From contig OY744609.1 of NCBI GenBank assembly GCA_963556255.1, positions 3,617,410 to 3,681,409 of the forward strand: DNA of 64,000 nt, read 5' to 3'. Below, in pieces: positions 11,019 to 22,278 of this stretch. Below the pieces are notes generated by a model. It worked only from the letters and a program-made list of their open reading frames with translations, made no database searches and was not told the DNA's origin. The position numbers and the translations under genes were made by a program. The stretch is from Allolobophora icterica. Taxonomy: Eukaryota; Annelida; Clitellata; Crassiclitellata; Lumbricidae. The first letter of the stretch is position 1; each line of letters begins with the position of its first letter.

Positions 11019-12009
11019 TTACAATTTCATTGTTAATTTTTATCTGGTCAGCTAAGCACTTGCTGAAAACCATAAACGGTCGCTTAAGAACACCTGGTGC
11101 TTCCGTAAAAAAAGGTGTCAAATTTAATGAAAATAAATAATAATTTTCTATGGTTATAATCTGAATTTATCTGGCGCTATTTCTTACTTTACACTGCAAC
11201 TGCTGTATCTTAATATCGATGAAATTACAATTGCTATAAAAGCATTCATGTAGCGCCAACGTTAACTTCTCAGAAACCTCTGTACAATACACGTCTGCTG
11301 CAGTTAATCTAATCTCTGATCGAATGACTTCTATTGCGCCGTTATCACAATACCAGAGACATCAATCAATGTTTGATTCCATCAGTAATTATAATCGATT
11401 GGAGAACCAGGTTGAAATGCGATCGATCGGAGATCAGAGATACATGTATAAGCAAGGCTACAGTGAATAAGTAAGTAGCTTTGTGACAAGTGTGCTAACG
11501 TGTGTCCAAGGAGGGTCGTTATACGGATTTCATTCATCAAGCTCAAACCGGCGATAGCTAAGTATAAGACCCAGCACGCCACCGATTATGTACATATGTA
11601 TTGAAACACTTAATATTGCACCTTTTGTGTTGCTCAGAAAAGCACTTCTGACGATTTACACGCTGTAGCGAGACTGTTCCTGCATACATCTGCCAAAAGG
11701 CGTGACGCGGCGTTTTAATAATAGCCGAAGCTCTCTTTAAAAATGTGTAAAGGGTTGTGTTTAAGAACATCTGTTTCAAACGTTACAAAGTTGTCTTTTG
11801 CTTAATATTTCCGTGTTTTCATCTCAGTGGAATTTCCATCTATAGTAGGGCATATATGACTGTGTTACATATTCCTCGCTACCCTTTAAGTCTTTAAAAT
11901 TTCTATGGCGCCGAAGTGGTCGATTTGTAATATAAACGACGTGATATTTCACGTGCTAACATAAATGAAGCGTCGTGTTTTTTAAGGGTAATCCCATCTT
12001 TCTCTGCAA

Positions 12010-12660
12010 CATTTTAATTGTCTGTGTTCTTGTGACGAAACTTCGAGCTGTCAACTCACCCGATACCATCCAATACTATACGATTTCGTTGAACACTGGA
12101 AATTGCTACTTCTGAAATATTTTAGATAACTTTTCCTATCGATGTCAACGGTCTTTATAACGATAAGATGTCATTAAAAACAAAAATTACCCCAACATCC
12201 ACAAGGTGTCGCTATACGTCGGGTAACACAAAGCTGTTTATTCCGAGGCTATTTAGAAAAATATATATACAGACATGGCAAGGTCAGCGTCAATGGAACT
12301 TCGCCACTGCTATTTTCGATTGATTCCAGACCCAAGCCTGGATGTAGAGGAGGGTGATGTTTATCATCTTTCTTATGACACGGCGTCCTCAAACATACTA
12401 ACCGACATTTTGGTTTCAATTACGTCATCTCAATATGGACGTCAATATCTCGGTCGATGTAAAATTTCGCAAATGCCCGTTTATAGCGCGAAAACTTCTA
12501 TGCGCTTGTAAAACACCTTTATATCGCACAATCACGGCTATATATGGGTCCCGTTTTCGTTAACCTGAACGCTGTCATGGTCGTTCGCCCTGAAATCATC
12601 GGAAGCTCCAAGATGTCGTTAGGCAATAGTATACAAAACAAATTTGGCTTGAAGAAAACT
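12010..12660. repeat. Repeat-derived sequence with AACGG/GTCGTTA and CACCTTTA modules
   Basis: 'gtcaacggtctttataacgataagatgtcatt' at about 12143-12175, 'gacccaagcctggatgtagagg' at about 12330 (matching 38028-38069), and 'acacctttatatcgcacaatcacggctatatatggg' at about 12512-12548 (matching 45640 and 38225). The short frame starting at 12275 is made of these pieces and is not a gene. Confidence 0.55.
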
Positions 12661-12676
12661 CTAAATCTTAGCACAC

Positions 12677-12927
<251 letters not shown>

Positions 12928-13194
12928 TCTTTTTTAAAACTCTCTGCCAGATTCAGTTCGAAGATCCACTTCAATAAATACTTTCAAAACTAACCTCAAA
13001 ATTCATTTATTCTCTAAGTACTATAATTAACCATTGCATTGTAACGCGTCCTTTGAGTAAGACTGTGTTTTATAAAGGCGCGTTATAAATATAAGTTGTA
13101 ATGTATTGTATTATAAAAGTTATCTTACCGTGTACTTTGTCAGTTTGCATTTAACCAAGACCGTTAACGACAACCGTATACTGGAGTGGAGCTA

Positions 13195-14880
13195 ACCGAG
13201 TAGCGAATTGAGACTTAGTGTCTATTCAGATATAATGTCGATAAAATACAATTTAAAGGTGACTAGTTAAATGCATTCAATAAAGTATCGCATTGTTGAG
13301 GTTCGCTACCTTACGTCCGCGAGATTTGTAATCAATCTAATGAAGAAAAGACAACTGGAATTGGTTGGTTAATTAGTGTTTAACGACATTGTCAAAACAA
13401 AATCGATGATCAGTGTCACCCTCCTCCTTTAGATAAGCTTCAGACTGGCACCACCCAAAATGGCTGTGACGGAGTTTTAAAGTCGGTAACGTGGACTTTA
13501 CCTTTAAACTCGTTAAGTCCTTTACCGAATTTCACAGGATTGTTTCGAAGCCTTTCTTCAGATAAAAAAAGTTTCGAAAGATTATTGTTTGTCATGCCGT
13601 CAATTTAAATACTATCGTGATCATTCATCAACCTGCGTATGGAAAATGAGTTTATATAGCAGCGGAAAGCCTTTAATTAAGGTGTCTCAGCAAAAACCCA
13701 CAACTGTTCATAAGACCAAATCGTCTAACCACGTACCACGTCTGCAAGGACCGTTAACGTCGACTGTGCCATACTTCAGAACAAAAGTATTATTTTGCAA
13801 CAAAGTAACTGCACCATTTGTGCGTGTAGTTGCTGTTTCACGACGCATATTGATCCAACATGATTGGCGTCGCCCTCTTTCTGTATATAGGCTTTGGACT
13901 GGCATCACCCGAAAAGTATGGCAGTGACGGAGTTAGCTGTAGACCTATGATTGAGCGTAGCTCTGAATATATGGCTTCTAACAGAGATATATAATACAGA
14001 GCTATCCACTGTTTAACGACATCTAGTGGTCGCTAGAGCTGTTCACATAGACCAGACGTTTAGAAATAAAAGTAAACGATAAATGATCAAGAATGGACTC
14101 CAACAGCTTAGCGACATCTTACGACGTCAATCAAGGTAACAGTAGAACTGATAAACCAGGTAATATATACTCGAATAATTAAAGCAGTAGTTTCTAATGT
14201 TTAACGACATCTCATGGCTGGCCGGTCTTTTGACGTCACCCTCCATCTTCTGTTCATGATTCATATTTCATCATCTAATCTAATGATTTCTATAGCGCCG
14301 TTATTATGACACCAAACACATCGATGGTCGATTCAGCTGTAATCGAAATTAAAACTCAAAATCTGTTTGAGAAGCCAGGTGGAAATTACACACAGATCTG
14401 TTATCCGGTTTAATAAGCACATCTGAAATTGATATTTAGGACGTTATCGAAAATCAGTTGTATTGTACACGGTATTGAATATTATATTGTATATTGTATT
14501 GTATTATATTCCATGGAATGGTTTTAAATTCTATTGAACTGTATTTTTACTGTGTCATATTGCAGTGTATTATATGAATGTACAATATTGTATTCTATTC
14601 TATTTTATTGTATTATATTTAGTTTAGTTGGGAACGAGAAAGCTTTGAAGGCGGAGGATAGGGTGGATTAGGGGTAGGAATTCTGGAAGAAATGAGACTG
14701 GAAGTCTGTGGTGAGGTAAGTAGAGATGCATAAGGCAGATGATGGTTGGTGATTGGCGCTTTATAATATATAATTGAACAATTGTTTTAAGATCGCAATG
14801 TCTAGCGACATCTTGTGACTAAACGACCGTCGACAACTGTTACAGTAAAACTTTTAATGAGCTAACGGCTTGATGCAATA
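13195..14880. repeat. Composite repeat R1
   Basis: Begins 'tcgataaaatacaatttaaaggtg' near 13230. It continues through 'gaagaaaagacaactggaattggttgg', 'gactggcaccacccaaaatggc', 'cggtaacgtggactttacctttaaactcg', 'aaaatgagtttatatagc', 'gcaaggaccgttaacgtcgactg' and 'tggcagtgacggagttagctgt'. It then runs through a reverse GTTTAACGACATCTAGTGG module near 14010. Copy R2 follows directly. Related copies are R3 and R4. Short ORFs inside are not conserved between copies. Confidence 0.8.
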
Positions 14881-16270
14881 ACGCTTCCATATGTATAGTC
14901 GCTAAATGTAATTTGAAGGTGTTTAATAAAATGTGATCATCACATTGTCGAATCGTTGACGCTGGTTTCTTTAGTTCAAAGAGATTTTTAGTCAATCTAA
15001 TGAGGAAGAAGACAACTGAAGTTGGTTGGGTAGTTACTGTTTAACGAAGCTGTGTCATAGCAACGATGATTCGTGTCGCTCTCCTTACTTATCTAACCTT
15101 CGGACTGGCACCACCCAAAAACGGCAGTGACGGAATTTTAAAGTCGGTTACGTAGAACTCTACTTTTAAACCCGTACAGTCCGTTACCGGATTTCACCCT
15201 ATTATTTTAAAGTCTTTATTCAGATACAAAAATGTTTCGCGAGATAATTCTTTTGGCCAAGCGGCTAATTTAATGCTCCTGTCTTGAAATGATTATGTTA
15301 GGTCACCCAATATACATGTATGAACTACCGTTTAGAAAATGAGTTTATATAGCGTCGGCATTCCTCTAATTAAGGTGTTGAAACAAGACCGAGGCTGCCC
15401 GTAATGATAAATCGTATAAAGACGACTCACGTTTGCAAGGACCGTTAATGTCGCCAGTACCATACCTTGAAAAAAAGTATTGCTTTTGCAACAAAACAAC
15501 TGCACCATTTTTTGCTTTCTTGGCACCACCCGAAAAGTTATGCAGTGACGGAGTTAGCTGTACGGAGTTAGCAGTGACGGAGTTAGCTGTATGATCGAAA
15601 GCGGATTTCAATATATGGCTTCTAGAACTGCACTTCATATAATAGAGAACAATTCTCTCTAGTTTAACGACATCTAGGGGTTGCTAGAGCTGTTCACATA
15701 GAAAAGACGATAAGAAATAACAGTAAAACTTGAATGATTAAGGATGGATTCCAACAGTTAGCGATCATCTTACGACGTCAATCGAGGCAACAGGAGAACT
15801 GATTGATCCAGTTATTTTACTAGAATGACTTACATAGCGCTACTCGATGGTTGTTTCAGGTGAAGTCGCAATTTGAAACTCAAAATCCATTCGAGATGCA
15901 AGGTTGAAATTACACAGACATCTGTTATATGGTCTTAGTGGTACTTCTGAAGTTGATGAGGAGGACGTTATTGAAAATCAGTTGTATTGTATAATGTATT
16001 GTATTAAATTGTATTATACACTGCATTGTATTCTAGTCTATTGAATTGTTTTTTTCATCTATTTATTGTAGATGACGGTGGATGAGTGACGTATATAACA
16101 TATATCATTGGACAATTGTTTTATTATCGCAATGCCTAGCGACATCTTGTGATGGAAGGACCGTTGACGTTAACCGTACGTGTCTCTAATGATGAAAAAA
16201 ATTAAACGACCTGGCCAAATGAGAAATATATAGCGGCTTAAATATCCGATATAAAGGTGTTTAAATTAGT
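14880..16270. repeat. Composite repeat R2, tandem to R1
   Basis: The same motif order as R1 over its full length: 'tttgaaggtgtttaataaaatgtg', 'agacaactgaagttggttggg', 'gactggcaccacccaaaaacgg', 'gagtttatatagcgtcgg', 'ttgcaaggaccgttaatgtcg', a GTTTAACGACATCTAGGGG module near 15662, 'attgaaaatcagttgtattgt' near 15970 and 'aatgcctagcgacatcttgtg' near 16130. R1 and R2 are therefore a tandem duplication of about 1.4-1.7 kb, now well diverged. Confidence 0.8.
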
Positions 16271-16960
16271 ACAAACATTACTAACAGTTTTAAGTTCTTG
16301 CCACATCTTCTGCCGCCAACGCCTTTAGCGACTGCTATCAGCCAACGCCTGTAATGTTTCTTCACGTTAATGACCTATAAGCTTTTGAGGAAAATTAGTT
16401 TGCATAGTGTCTGAAGTATCCGATTTCAAGGTGCCTAAACAAATGCAAATATAATTTGCAGCATTGAATCTTTAACGATATCCTACGGTCGACACCTTCA
16501 TTAGCAGTCTTCACCTCAACGAGATTTCTATCCAGGGAAGCTTTTCAGCACAGCTACGTTTCATCATTATTGTGTACTATATATAGAATCAGTTCTATGC
16601 GATTTAAGGGTGTATAAGAAACGCCGTATAATGATCGTAACAAAAGTAATGTAATGTGATGTAATGTAAACATTTGTAAAGCGCTTCTCGCAGCAGAGCT
16701 ATTCAGAAGCGCTCTCAACGTGATAGGCTCGTGTAAAAATAAATTCGCCAAATAATTGGAATCGCAAACTCCAACTTAAGTAGTGTAGAAAGGTCTCCGA
16801 GAGGAAGGCATAATCAATCTTCAGCAACTATTGAGGGGAGCCAAACCAAATGAACTGGGTTTTGGAGGCATTAAGAGAAAGATTGGTGTTGCCTCCTGCA
16901 TTATTTAGGCTTGGGACTGGCACTGCCAGAGTACGAGCAGTGGCGGAGTTAACGTTACCT
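16271..16960. repeat. SINE/LINE-tail fragments, including an L2-type tail on the minus strand
   Basis: Reverse GACACCTTTAAA modules lie near 16425 and 16600. Positions 16650-16745 ('gtaatgtaatg...aaagcgcttctcgcagcagagctattcagaagcgctctcaacgtgat') match the 3' end of the L2-type LINE at 44740-44815. GGACTGGCACTGCCAGAG near 16915 is the motif shared with the R repeats. Confidence 0.65.
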
Positions 16961-16964
16961 TTAA

Positions 16965-17717
16965 ATGTTTGCAAAATTGTATTTTATTGCATTGTATTTG
17001 AACATTTATAAAGCGTCTCTTAGGCGAAACCTTAAATTAAATCACAATAAGACTTATGAAATAATAATAAGAAGGGCGAGGGGGCGGTTTGAAATGCCTG
17101 CAATTATTCCGGGTGTAGAAAGAGTGGACAACCTAAATGTTCTTGGAGTTATGCTAACTGAGACCCTTAGTTTTGCGCAACATATTGGCAGATTATGCAC
17201 TAAGGCAAGGCAATCTCTATATGCTTTGCGCATCATATCAGCTCATGGCCTATCTGGGATAAAACTTTATGATGTTCGAGCTACAACGGTGGCCAGATTA
17301 TTATATGCGGCACCGGCCTGGTGGGAATTTGCAGGGCAACAAGATAGGAATAAGCTACAATCAGTGATAAATAAACTGATTCGCCTGAGATACCTCCGAA
17401 GCGACAATCCGACATATGAACAATTAAATAAGCAAGCTGACACCCGGCTGTTTTCCGATGTCTTGGCCTGTCCAGGGCATGTTTTGCATGGGTTTTTACC
17501 TTCAAGAAAAAAACTGTATATACCCTTCGGCCAAGAAAACATGACCGTATATTACCCAAAGCTGATAGCTTAATGAGAAAGACTTTCTTGGTTAGGATGT
17601 TGTACTTGAATTAAACCGGAAAATGTAACTTGTAAACTGTTAATTTGCATGTAATGTACACCAGAGTGCGTTTTGTCAGCTGGTTAAAATAAAGAATATA
17701 CTTACTTACTTACTTAC
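16965..17717 (+). pseudogene. 3' end of a CR1/Jockey-like LINE (RT C-terminus, 3' UTR, ACTT tail)
   Basis: A 202-residue frame ends at 17573. From about residue 25 it shows the region downstream of the RT catalytic site: LNHNKTYEII, NLNVLGVMLTETLSF, QSLYALRIISAHGLSG and TTVARLLYAAPAWWEFAG. The first residues derive from the flanking repeat. A 3' UTR of about 120 bases follows and ends 'aaataaagaatatacttacttacttac', that is, a polyadenylation-like signal and a (CTTA)n tail. It lacks endonuclease and RT core because of 5' truncation, so it is a dead copy, although this frame is unbroken. Confidence 0.85.
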
Positions 17718-17954
17718 AATGTGAAAGTATTAAAGCTATGTTAGACACCATTAAATACGGTTGTTAAGACTTTACATTAATTTTCGTCGAATAATTGCGC
17801 TTTGGATCGTGCCTGTTTACGAGTAAAAAACGACGTAATCTATAATCATAAGAAACCCATTTAAAGGTGTTTAAAATAGCCTAATATTTTGGAATGTTAA
17901 ACAATTGTTGTGGCTGCTATAAAATGTTGACTTCGAACTTAAGCCACGAAGTTA
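17718..17954. repeat. R-family repeat fragment
   Basis: 'attaaagctatgttagacaccattaaatacggttgtt' matches 21285-21325. 'ggtgtttaaaatagcctaatattttggaatg' matches the right flank of E2 at 28370-28440. Confidence 0.6.
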
Positions 17955-18405
17955 GCGGCCGTCCACATATTACGTACGCAATTAGGGAGGGAGGGGGTCG
18001 GATTTTGGTGATTTTGCGTACGGGTGCGAACGAGGGGGAGGGGGGGGGGACAAAAGTGTACGTACGCAAAATAAATTTCTAATTATGACGTCCACATTAG
18101 CCTATTTATAACTCTGTATTGTCCTATAGTCGTCCGATGGCATTTTTTTACATTATATAAAAGCCATGTGCAGTTATTCTGTGCTGTGAACGAGACACCT
18201 ATAATTTGTCTATATTGGCCCTCACTCATCCTTCAATCTGGCCTAAAGTGCAGACTGTCGAGACACTTTCTGCAGCTGGTCTTCGGGGGGGGGGGTGCGT
18301 CAAATGTTCGTACACGGGGGGGTGTGGAAGAAAGTACGCTTGCGAACCGGGGGGGAGGGGTCCAATTTTCCGGGATTTTCGCGTACGTAATATATGGATG
18401 GCCCC
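17955..18405. mobile_element. MITE with TTA target duplication (PIF/Harbinger-like)
   Basis: The left end GCGGCCGTCCACATATTACG and the inverted right end starting GGGGCCATCCATATATTACG pair over about 25 bp with three mismatches and extend into TACGC. TTA flanks both ends (17952-17954 and 18406-18408). The interior is G-rich, with GGGGG runs near 18030 and 18285, and non-coding. TTA target sites and G-rich termini suit PIF/Harbinger, though other superfamilies cannot be excluded without a transposase match. Confidence 0.8.
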
Positions 18406-18479
18406 TTATTAAGCAATTGAATGCAATGAATTAACACTAGATACTTGAGAACAAAAGCGCTTTTAACAGTGGTTTTTCA

Positions 18480-18880
18480 GTGACATCATGTTATTCGGGC
18501 TTCGGAATGGCACTACCAGGTTCCGACGATTGACGTATCCACAGTTTAACGACATCCTATGGCAACAAAGGACGTTGACCAAGGTATTCATTTTGAACAA
18601 TGCGCAGTATTAATTAGTTTCAATGGAATAGGTTATTACGTCTAGGTATTTTGTTAAATGTTGTTAAATATTAAATAGTGTTGTCCTATTCAACCCAAAA
18701 TCTGTTAAACGGTAATTAATCCTGAGCCAAATAATTCTGATGGACATTTGATTAAAAAAATCAGAAAATCATACGCCATTGTTAATAAGCGCGATTTATG
18801 CTTGTGCAAGTATGTATTGCACTTTGATAGATTCCTATAATTCAACTTCAAATCACTCCTACGTAAGGATGCTCTTTTAA
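18480..18880. repeat. Repeat fragments
   Basis: 'gggcttcggaatggcactaccagg' at about 18497 and a reverse GTTTAACGACATCCTATGGC module at about 18542-18580 belong to the dispersed families. The rest is AT-rich with no visible gene. Confidence 0.5.
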
Positions 18881-18883
18881 GTA

Positions 18884-19078
18884 TATATGTGTGTATGTAT
18901 GTGCATAGACCTATTCAGAATATATATATATATATATGTATATATATACATATATGTAAAGAGAGAAAGAGAGAGAGAGGAAGGTGGAGGAGGAAGAGTA
19001 GCAGGAGGAGGAGGAGGAGGACGAGGAGGACGAGGAGGAGGAGGAGGAGGAGGAGGAGGACGAGGAGGAGGAGGAGAA
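18884..19078 (+). repeat. TG/TA microsatellite followed by a polypurine tract
   Basis: TATATG/TGTATG repeats run to about 18957, then an almost pure purine strand (GAGAGA, then GGAGGA with a few GAC) to 19078. The spurious Gly/Arg-rich frames here are not genes. Confidence 0.95.
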
Positions 19079-19081
19079 AAC

Positions 19082-19754
19082 CAACAGTTTAACGAGATCT
19101 TGTGTCATTGAAGGTCATTGACGTCGATAAAAAATTAGGCCCCTATATATAGTTCTGACTGTTAGATACAACATATCTGACCATAAGGCAAACATCACTT
19201 TGGAGTTCAATCCATCATCGCCCTCTGGTGTCAAGAGGAATAATAAGAAGAGGAAGATTTGATGTCGTTTCTAGATGTCGCTAAAGATCCTCCACAGCAA
19301 AGATGTTCGAATTACGTCCATGGGGTAGAATAGGAAAGATTAGATTAGATTAGATTATGCTTGAACTCCCCTAATCTAATCTAATGACTTATGAAGCGCC
19401 GCTATTAAGACACCAATACAGCGATGGTCGCTTCAAGTGGAATCGCAATGAAAAGTCATAACCCACTTGTGGAAACTTGGTCGAAATCACTTGTGAAGTT
19501 GGTGAGGACATCATCAAATCTATATCATAATTGTAATTAAAACAGTTTATATAACATTGTCCAGGGTGTAATTGCGTGCGTGCATGCAACAATGAATTAG
19601 ACAGGTTCTAATGTCAACTGGTTTTTATGTTTACTCTTGATAGATCTGCCTTTTAATTGGACAATTGTTGCAGCTTTAAGCTACACCTTGTGACTTAAAG
19701 ACAGTTAAATCATGCGTGCCACCGAATAAGAAGTAGCTAACAATTTTTTTTATC
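19082..19754. repeat. SINE-like fragments with an inverted (GATTA)/(TAATC) pair
   Basis: A reverse GTTTAACGAGATCTTGTG module lies at about 19086-19125. 'aagattagattagattagatt' at 19336-19356 faces 'ctaatctaatctaatg' at 19370-19385. 'gaagcgccgctattaagacaccaata..gcgatggtcg' matches the R1 segment near 14290. No gene is seen. Confidence 0.55.
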
Positions 19755-20505
19755 CGAAGTTTAACGTCGTCCTATGACAACAATGGCCGTTGACGACAAT
19801 TCAGAAATACAACGTTCAGAAAACGATAAACTTATAGTGTCCGTATAACACCATTTAAAGGTGTCAAACATGAGCTTACAATATCAATAATGTCACATCA
19901 TTTAAAGCAATATATCTAATGTTAGTTATAATACACATAGCTATAAAATTTTTGATGCAAATTAAGCAGTACTTTGCAACTATAGTCACTCGCAAGAAAC
20001 ATTTAAACAACTTCAGATGCACAGTACATATAATTATATTTATTACATTATATTTTTAATTTTATTTTGAAATGTTAAATTGATTATTTCTTATTCCTCA
20101 CTTCAATGAAATCTTATGGCAATATCTACCTGTAGTGGGTCCCACGATCTGAAATGACCCTCCTGTGCTCAGGGCCAAACTAATGACTGGCTTTTCCTCA
20201 TCGGTCTCACGTTCCCTAAAGGCAGTTCTGTTTCCCCTGGGCTTCTGTGCTGAGAACGCCTCTGAATAGTTATTCTGCGAGAGGCGCTTTATAAATTTCT
20301 AGATACAAAAAAAGATACAATGCCACTACAATCATATCATGTATGAAATAGTACCAATTTCACATACATCATGCACATTAAATGAAACATAATGTTTATA
20401 TCAAGTTCCTTTTTTTAAAGAAACTGTTCAGGTATCTAACACATTCAACAATAAATTGTATAAATTATACTAACTATTGAATGAAATAAAGCTCATATAA
20501 AGTGA
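19755..20505 (-). mobile_element. LINE family b 3' UTR and tail, minus strand, interrupted
   Basis: The reverse complement of 6540-7131: the tail module is GTTTAACGTCGTCC at 19760, followed leftward-to-rightward by the UTR motifs such as 'ctcgcaagaaacatttaaacaacttcag' near 19990 and 'ccactacaatcatatcatgtatgaaatag' near 20325. An unrelated insert (20132-20320) splits it. Confidence 0.8.
20132..20320 (+). mobile_element. L2-type 3' tail/SINE inserted in the LINE 3' UTR
   Basis: The surrounding LINE UTR is continuous in the copy at 63770-63790 but split here. The insert ends 'aacgcctctgaatagttattctgcgagaggcgctttataaattt...aaaaaaa', a stem-like GCGC tail plus A-run typical of L2/CR1-mobilised sequences. 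A similar tail occurs at 28835-28880. Confidence 0.65.
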
Positions 20506-21419
20506 CGAAGAAATTAGATTTAAAGGTGTCTAAACAAATCAATGCAGTGTCGAATCTTTGACGTTCGTTGCTTTACTTGAGCGAGATTTTTAAGCAATCT
20601 ACTGGAGAAAACGACACTGGAGTTGGTTGCTTAGTCGCTGTTTAGTGACGTTGTGTCAAAACAAAAACGATTATCAGTGTCGCCCTGCTCCTTTATGTAA
20701 GCTTCGGACTGGAACCACCCAAAACGGCATAACGGAGTTTTAATATCGGTGACGTAGACTTGACCTTTCAACTTGTAAAGTCTGTTACTGGATTGTTACA
20801 AAGTTTTTCGAGAGATAAATTTTTTTAGAAAGATGATTTCTTGGTTGTACCGTCAATTTAAACGTGAATTCAAAATAATAATTATTATTATCATTGGACG
20901 ATTATATCAAACAGCGTTTGAGAAAATGATTTATATAGCGAGGGACTCATCTAATTAAGGTGTTTGAGCCAAGACCGAAGCTGTTCGTAATAACAAATCA
21001 TCTAACGACCTCTCACGTATGTAAGGACCGTTAATGTCGACTCTATCGTACCTCGAAACAAAAATATTTTTACCAACAAAACACTGCATCATTTTGTGCG
21101 TGTCGTATCAAAGATGATTGATGTTGCCTCCTGCATTATTTTGGCTTTGGACTGGCACTACCAGAGAACAAGCAGTGGCGGAGTTAACGTTAGTTATTAA
21201 CGTTTGCAAAAATATATTGCATCGTATTGTATCTCTACATTAATTTTATAAAGCGCTTCTCTCAGACAAGACAATGCGAAAATAATAAAGCTATATTTAG
21301 GCACCTTTAAATATGGTTATTGAGATTCTATATTAGTTTCCGTCCTATAATCGATCCTCGGATGACTACTTCTCTAGCGTCTTGAAAACAAAGTAATGTA
21401 TATTCTTAAGAATATTAAA
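20500..21419. repeat. Composite repeat R3, host of the E2 insertion
   Basis: It has the same motif order as R1/R2: 'gatttaaaggtgtctaaacaaatc', 'gacactggagttggttgc', 'ggactggaaccacccaaaacgg', 'ggtgacgtagacttgacc', 'gatttatatagcgaggg', 'gtaaggaccgttaatgtcgac' and 'ggactggcactaccagag'. The related segment resumes at 28367 after E2. Confidence 0.75.
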
Positions 21420-21424
21420 GATGT
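21420..21424. other. 5-bp target-site duplication of E2, left
   Basis: GATGT here and GATGT at 28367-28371 flank the element exactly. A 5-bp duplication is usual for Ty3/gypsy integrases. Confidence 0.93.
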
Positions 21425-21894
21425 TGTGAACTGTGTTTTGTGTACAGTCTTGCAGTGCGAGATATTAGCGTATATATATAGTGCGCTTACTTTAGTTTCA
21501 CGTGTATATGTATATATGATAGATGTATCACGTTCAGTTGTACTTAGTGAAGCGCGTGACCGGCTGATATCAGCAGGCGGCCGCGCTATGTCTATAATTA
21601 GATTTCTAGAGGCGCAGAAGACAGGGAAGGCGCGAAGAATTATGCTGACTAGAGAAGTTTGAATTCGAGTGTGTTCGCTGTAGTAGTGTGGCTGACTAGT
21701 TGAGTTGTAATCGAATTGAGTTCTGTCTGTTTGTTTTTTATTAAACGAAAAGATATTAAACTGTGTTGCTGATTAATTCAGGTTATACTTATACGTAGAA
21801 TTAGTGTTCAAAAGGTGAACGTTAAATAGGCGTTAAGTACGAAGAGAACAAGGATTTAATCAGAAGGATTGTCAACGGAAGGATTGGGTTGACA
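21425..21894 (+). repeat. 5' LTR of E2
   Basis: 470 bp, TGTGAACTG...GGGTTGACA, with TG/CA termini. A TATATATA run lies near 21471-21478. It is the same as 27897-28366 as far as can be checked by eye. A short open frame runs through it but is part of the LTR in both copies. Confidence 0.95.
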
Positions 21895-21898
21895 TTAT

Positions 21899-21913
21899 TG
21901 GTGGCAGTGACGG
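21899..21913 (+). other. Primer-binding site of E2
   Basis: TGGTGGCAGTGACGG, starting after a TTAT spacer behind the LTR. E1 has the identical site. E4 uses the same spacer with a different, tRNA-Leu-matching site. The tRNA for this site is unassigned. Confidence 0.65.
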
Positions 21914-22110
21914 TGTGGATAAGAACTCACGGTGGATAATACTCACGGTGGATATAAACTCACGGTGGATTAAAATTCACGTTATCACCTCTTTCGGTGG
22001 ATAGAAGAATCTACGACGGTGATAAAAGAATTTACAACGGTGTTAGAGGAATTTACAACGGTGTTAGAAAAATCTACGACGGTGTTAGAAGAATCTACGC
22101 GTTGTGTGCT
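21913..22110 (+). repeat. E2 leader with two short tandem repeat families
   Basis: About four CACGGTGGATA units occupy 21928-21990. Then four units of the type 'ACGGTGTTAGA(A/G)GAAT(C/T)TAC' of about 24 bp occupy 22010-22100. The first family is expanded in E1. Both lie in the untranslated RNA ahead of gag. Confidence 0.8.
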
Positions 22111-22278
22111 GTGTGACGAGTCTACGATATCAACGACGGTGGAACACGAGAAACGGTATAAAAATTTCGTTGTTTTTCACGAACAAATACAAAAGAAATC
22201 CCGTTTGTTTATCGATTCACACAACAAGAAAAACCGTGACTTCTTTGAAAAGAGAAATCACCAAAGTAAACAAGTAAG

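Larger units (their letters stand above)
9440..12010 (+). repeat. Composite repeat block A (SINE-1 + SINE-2 + AT-rich body)
   Basis: SINE-1 (about 9455-9610) has a box A-like start, TTAGAGCGCTCTC, the module GGACACCTTTAAAAC, 'cctatatagg', and ends GATGTCGTTAAAC. SINE-2 (about 9617-9905) has a tRNA-Thr-like head with CTCGCCTTGTAACG and a degenerate box B, then 'gttgctcagcgccatcgattgatgcttgg' and 'ggcgcttaataaatgcacaat'. A (TCTAA)n stretch and an AT-rich body follow. The same order and wording recurs in blocks B, C and D, so the whole block was copied or has descended together. It contains the pentanucleotide array listed separately. Confidence 0.75.

Noticed and set aside
13589..13927. 112-residue frame in repeat R1
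   Set aside because: The frame is not kept in R2, R3 or R4 and contains no known motif.
18887..19111. Gly- or Arg-rich small protein
   Set aside because: Translation of the GGA polypurine tract in three frames.
21396..21662. 88-residue frame in the E2 5' LTR, repeated at 27898-28134
   Set aside because: It is LTR sequence, identical in both LTRs, with no recognisable protein motif. Its conservation is explained by LTR identity.
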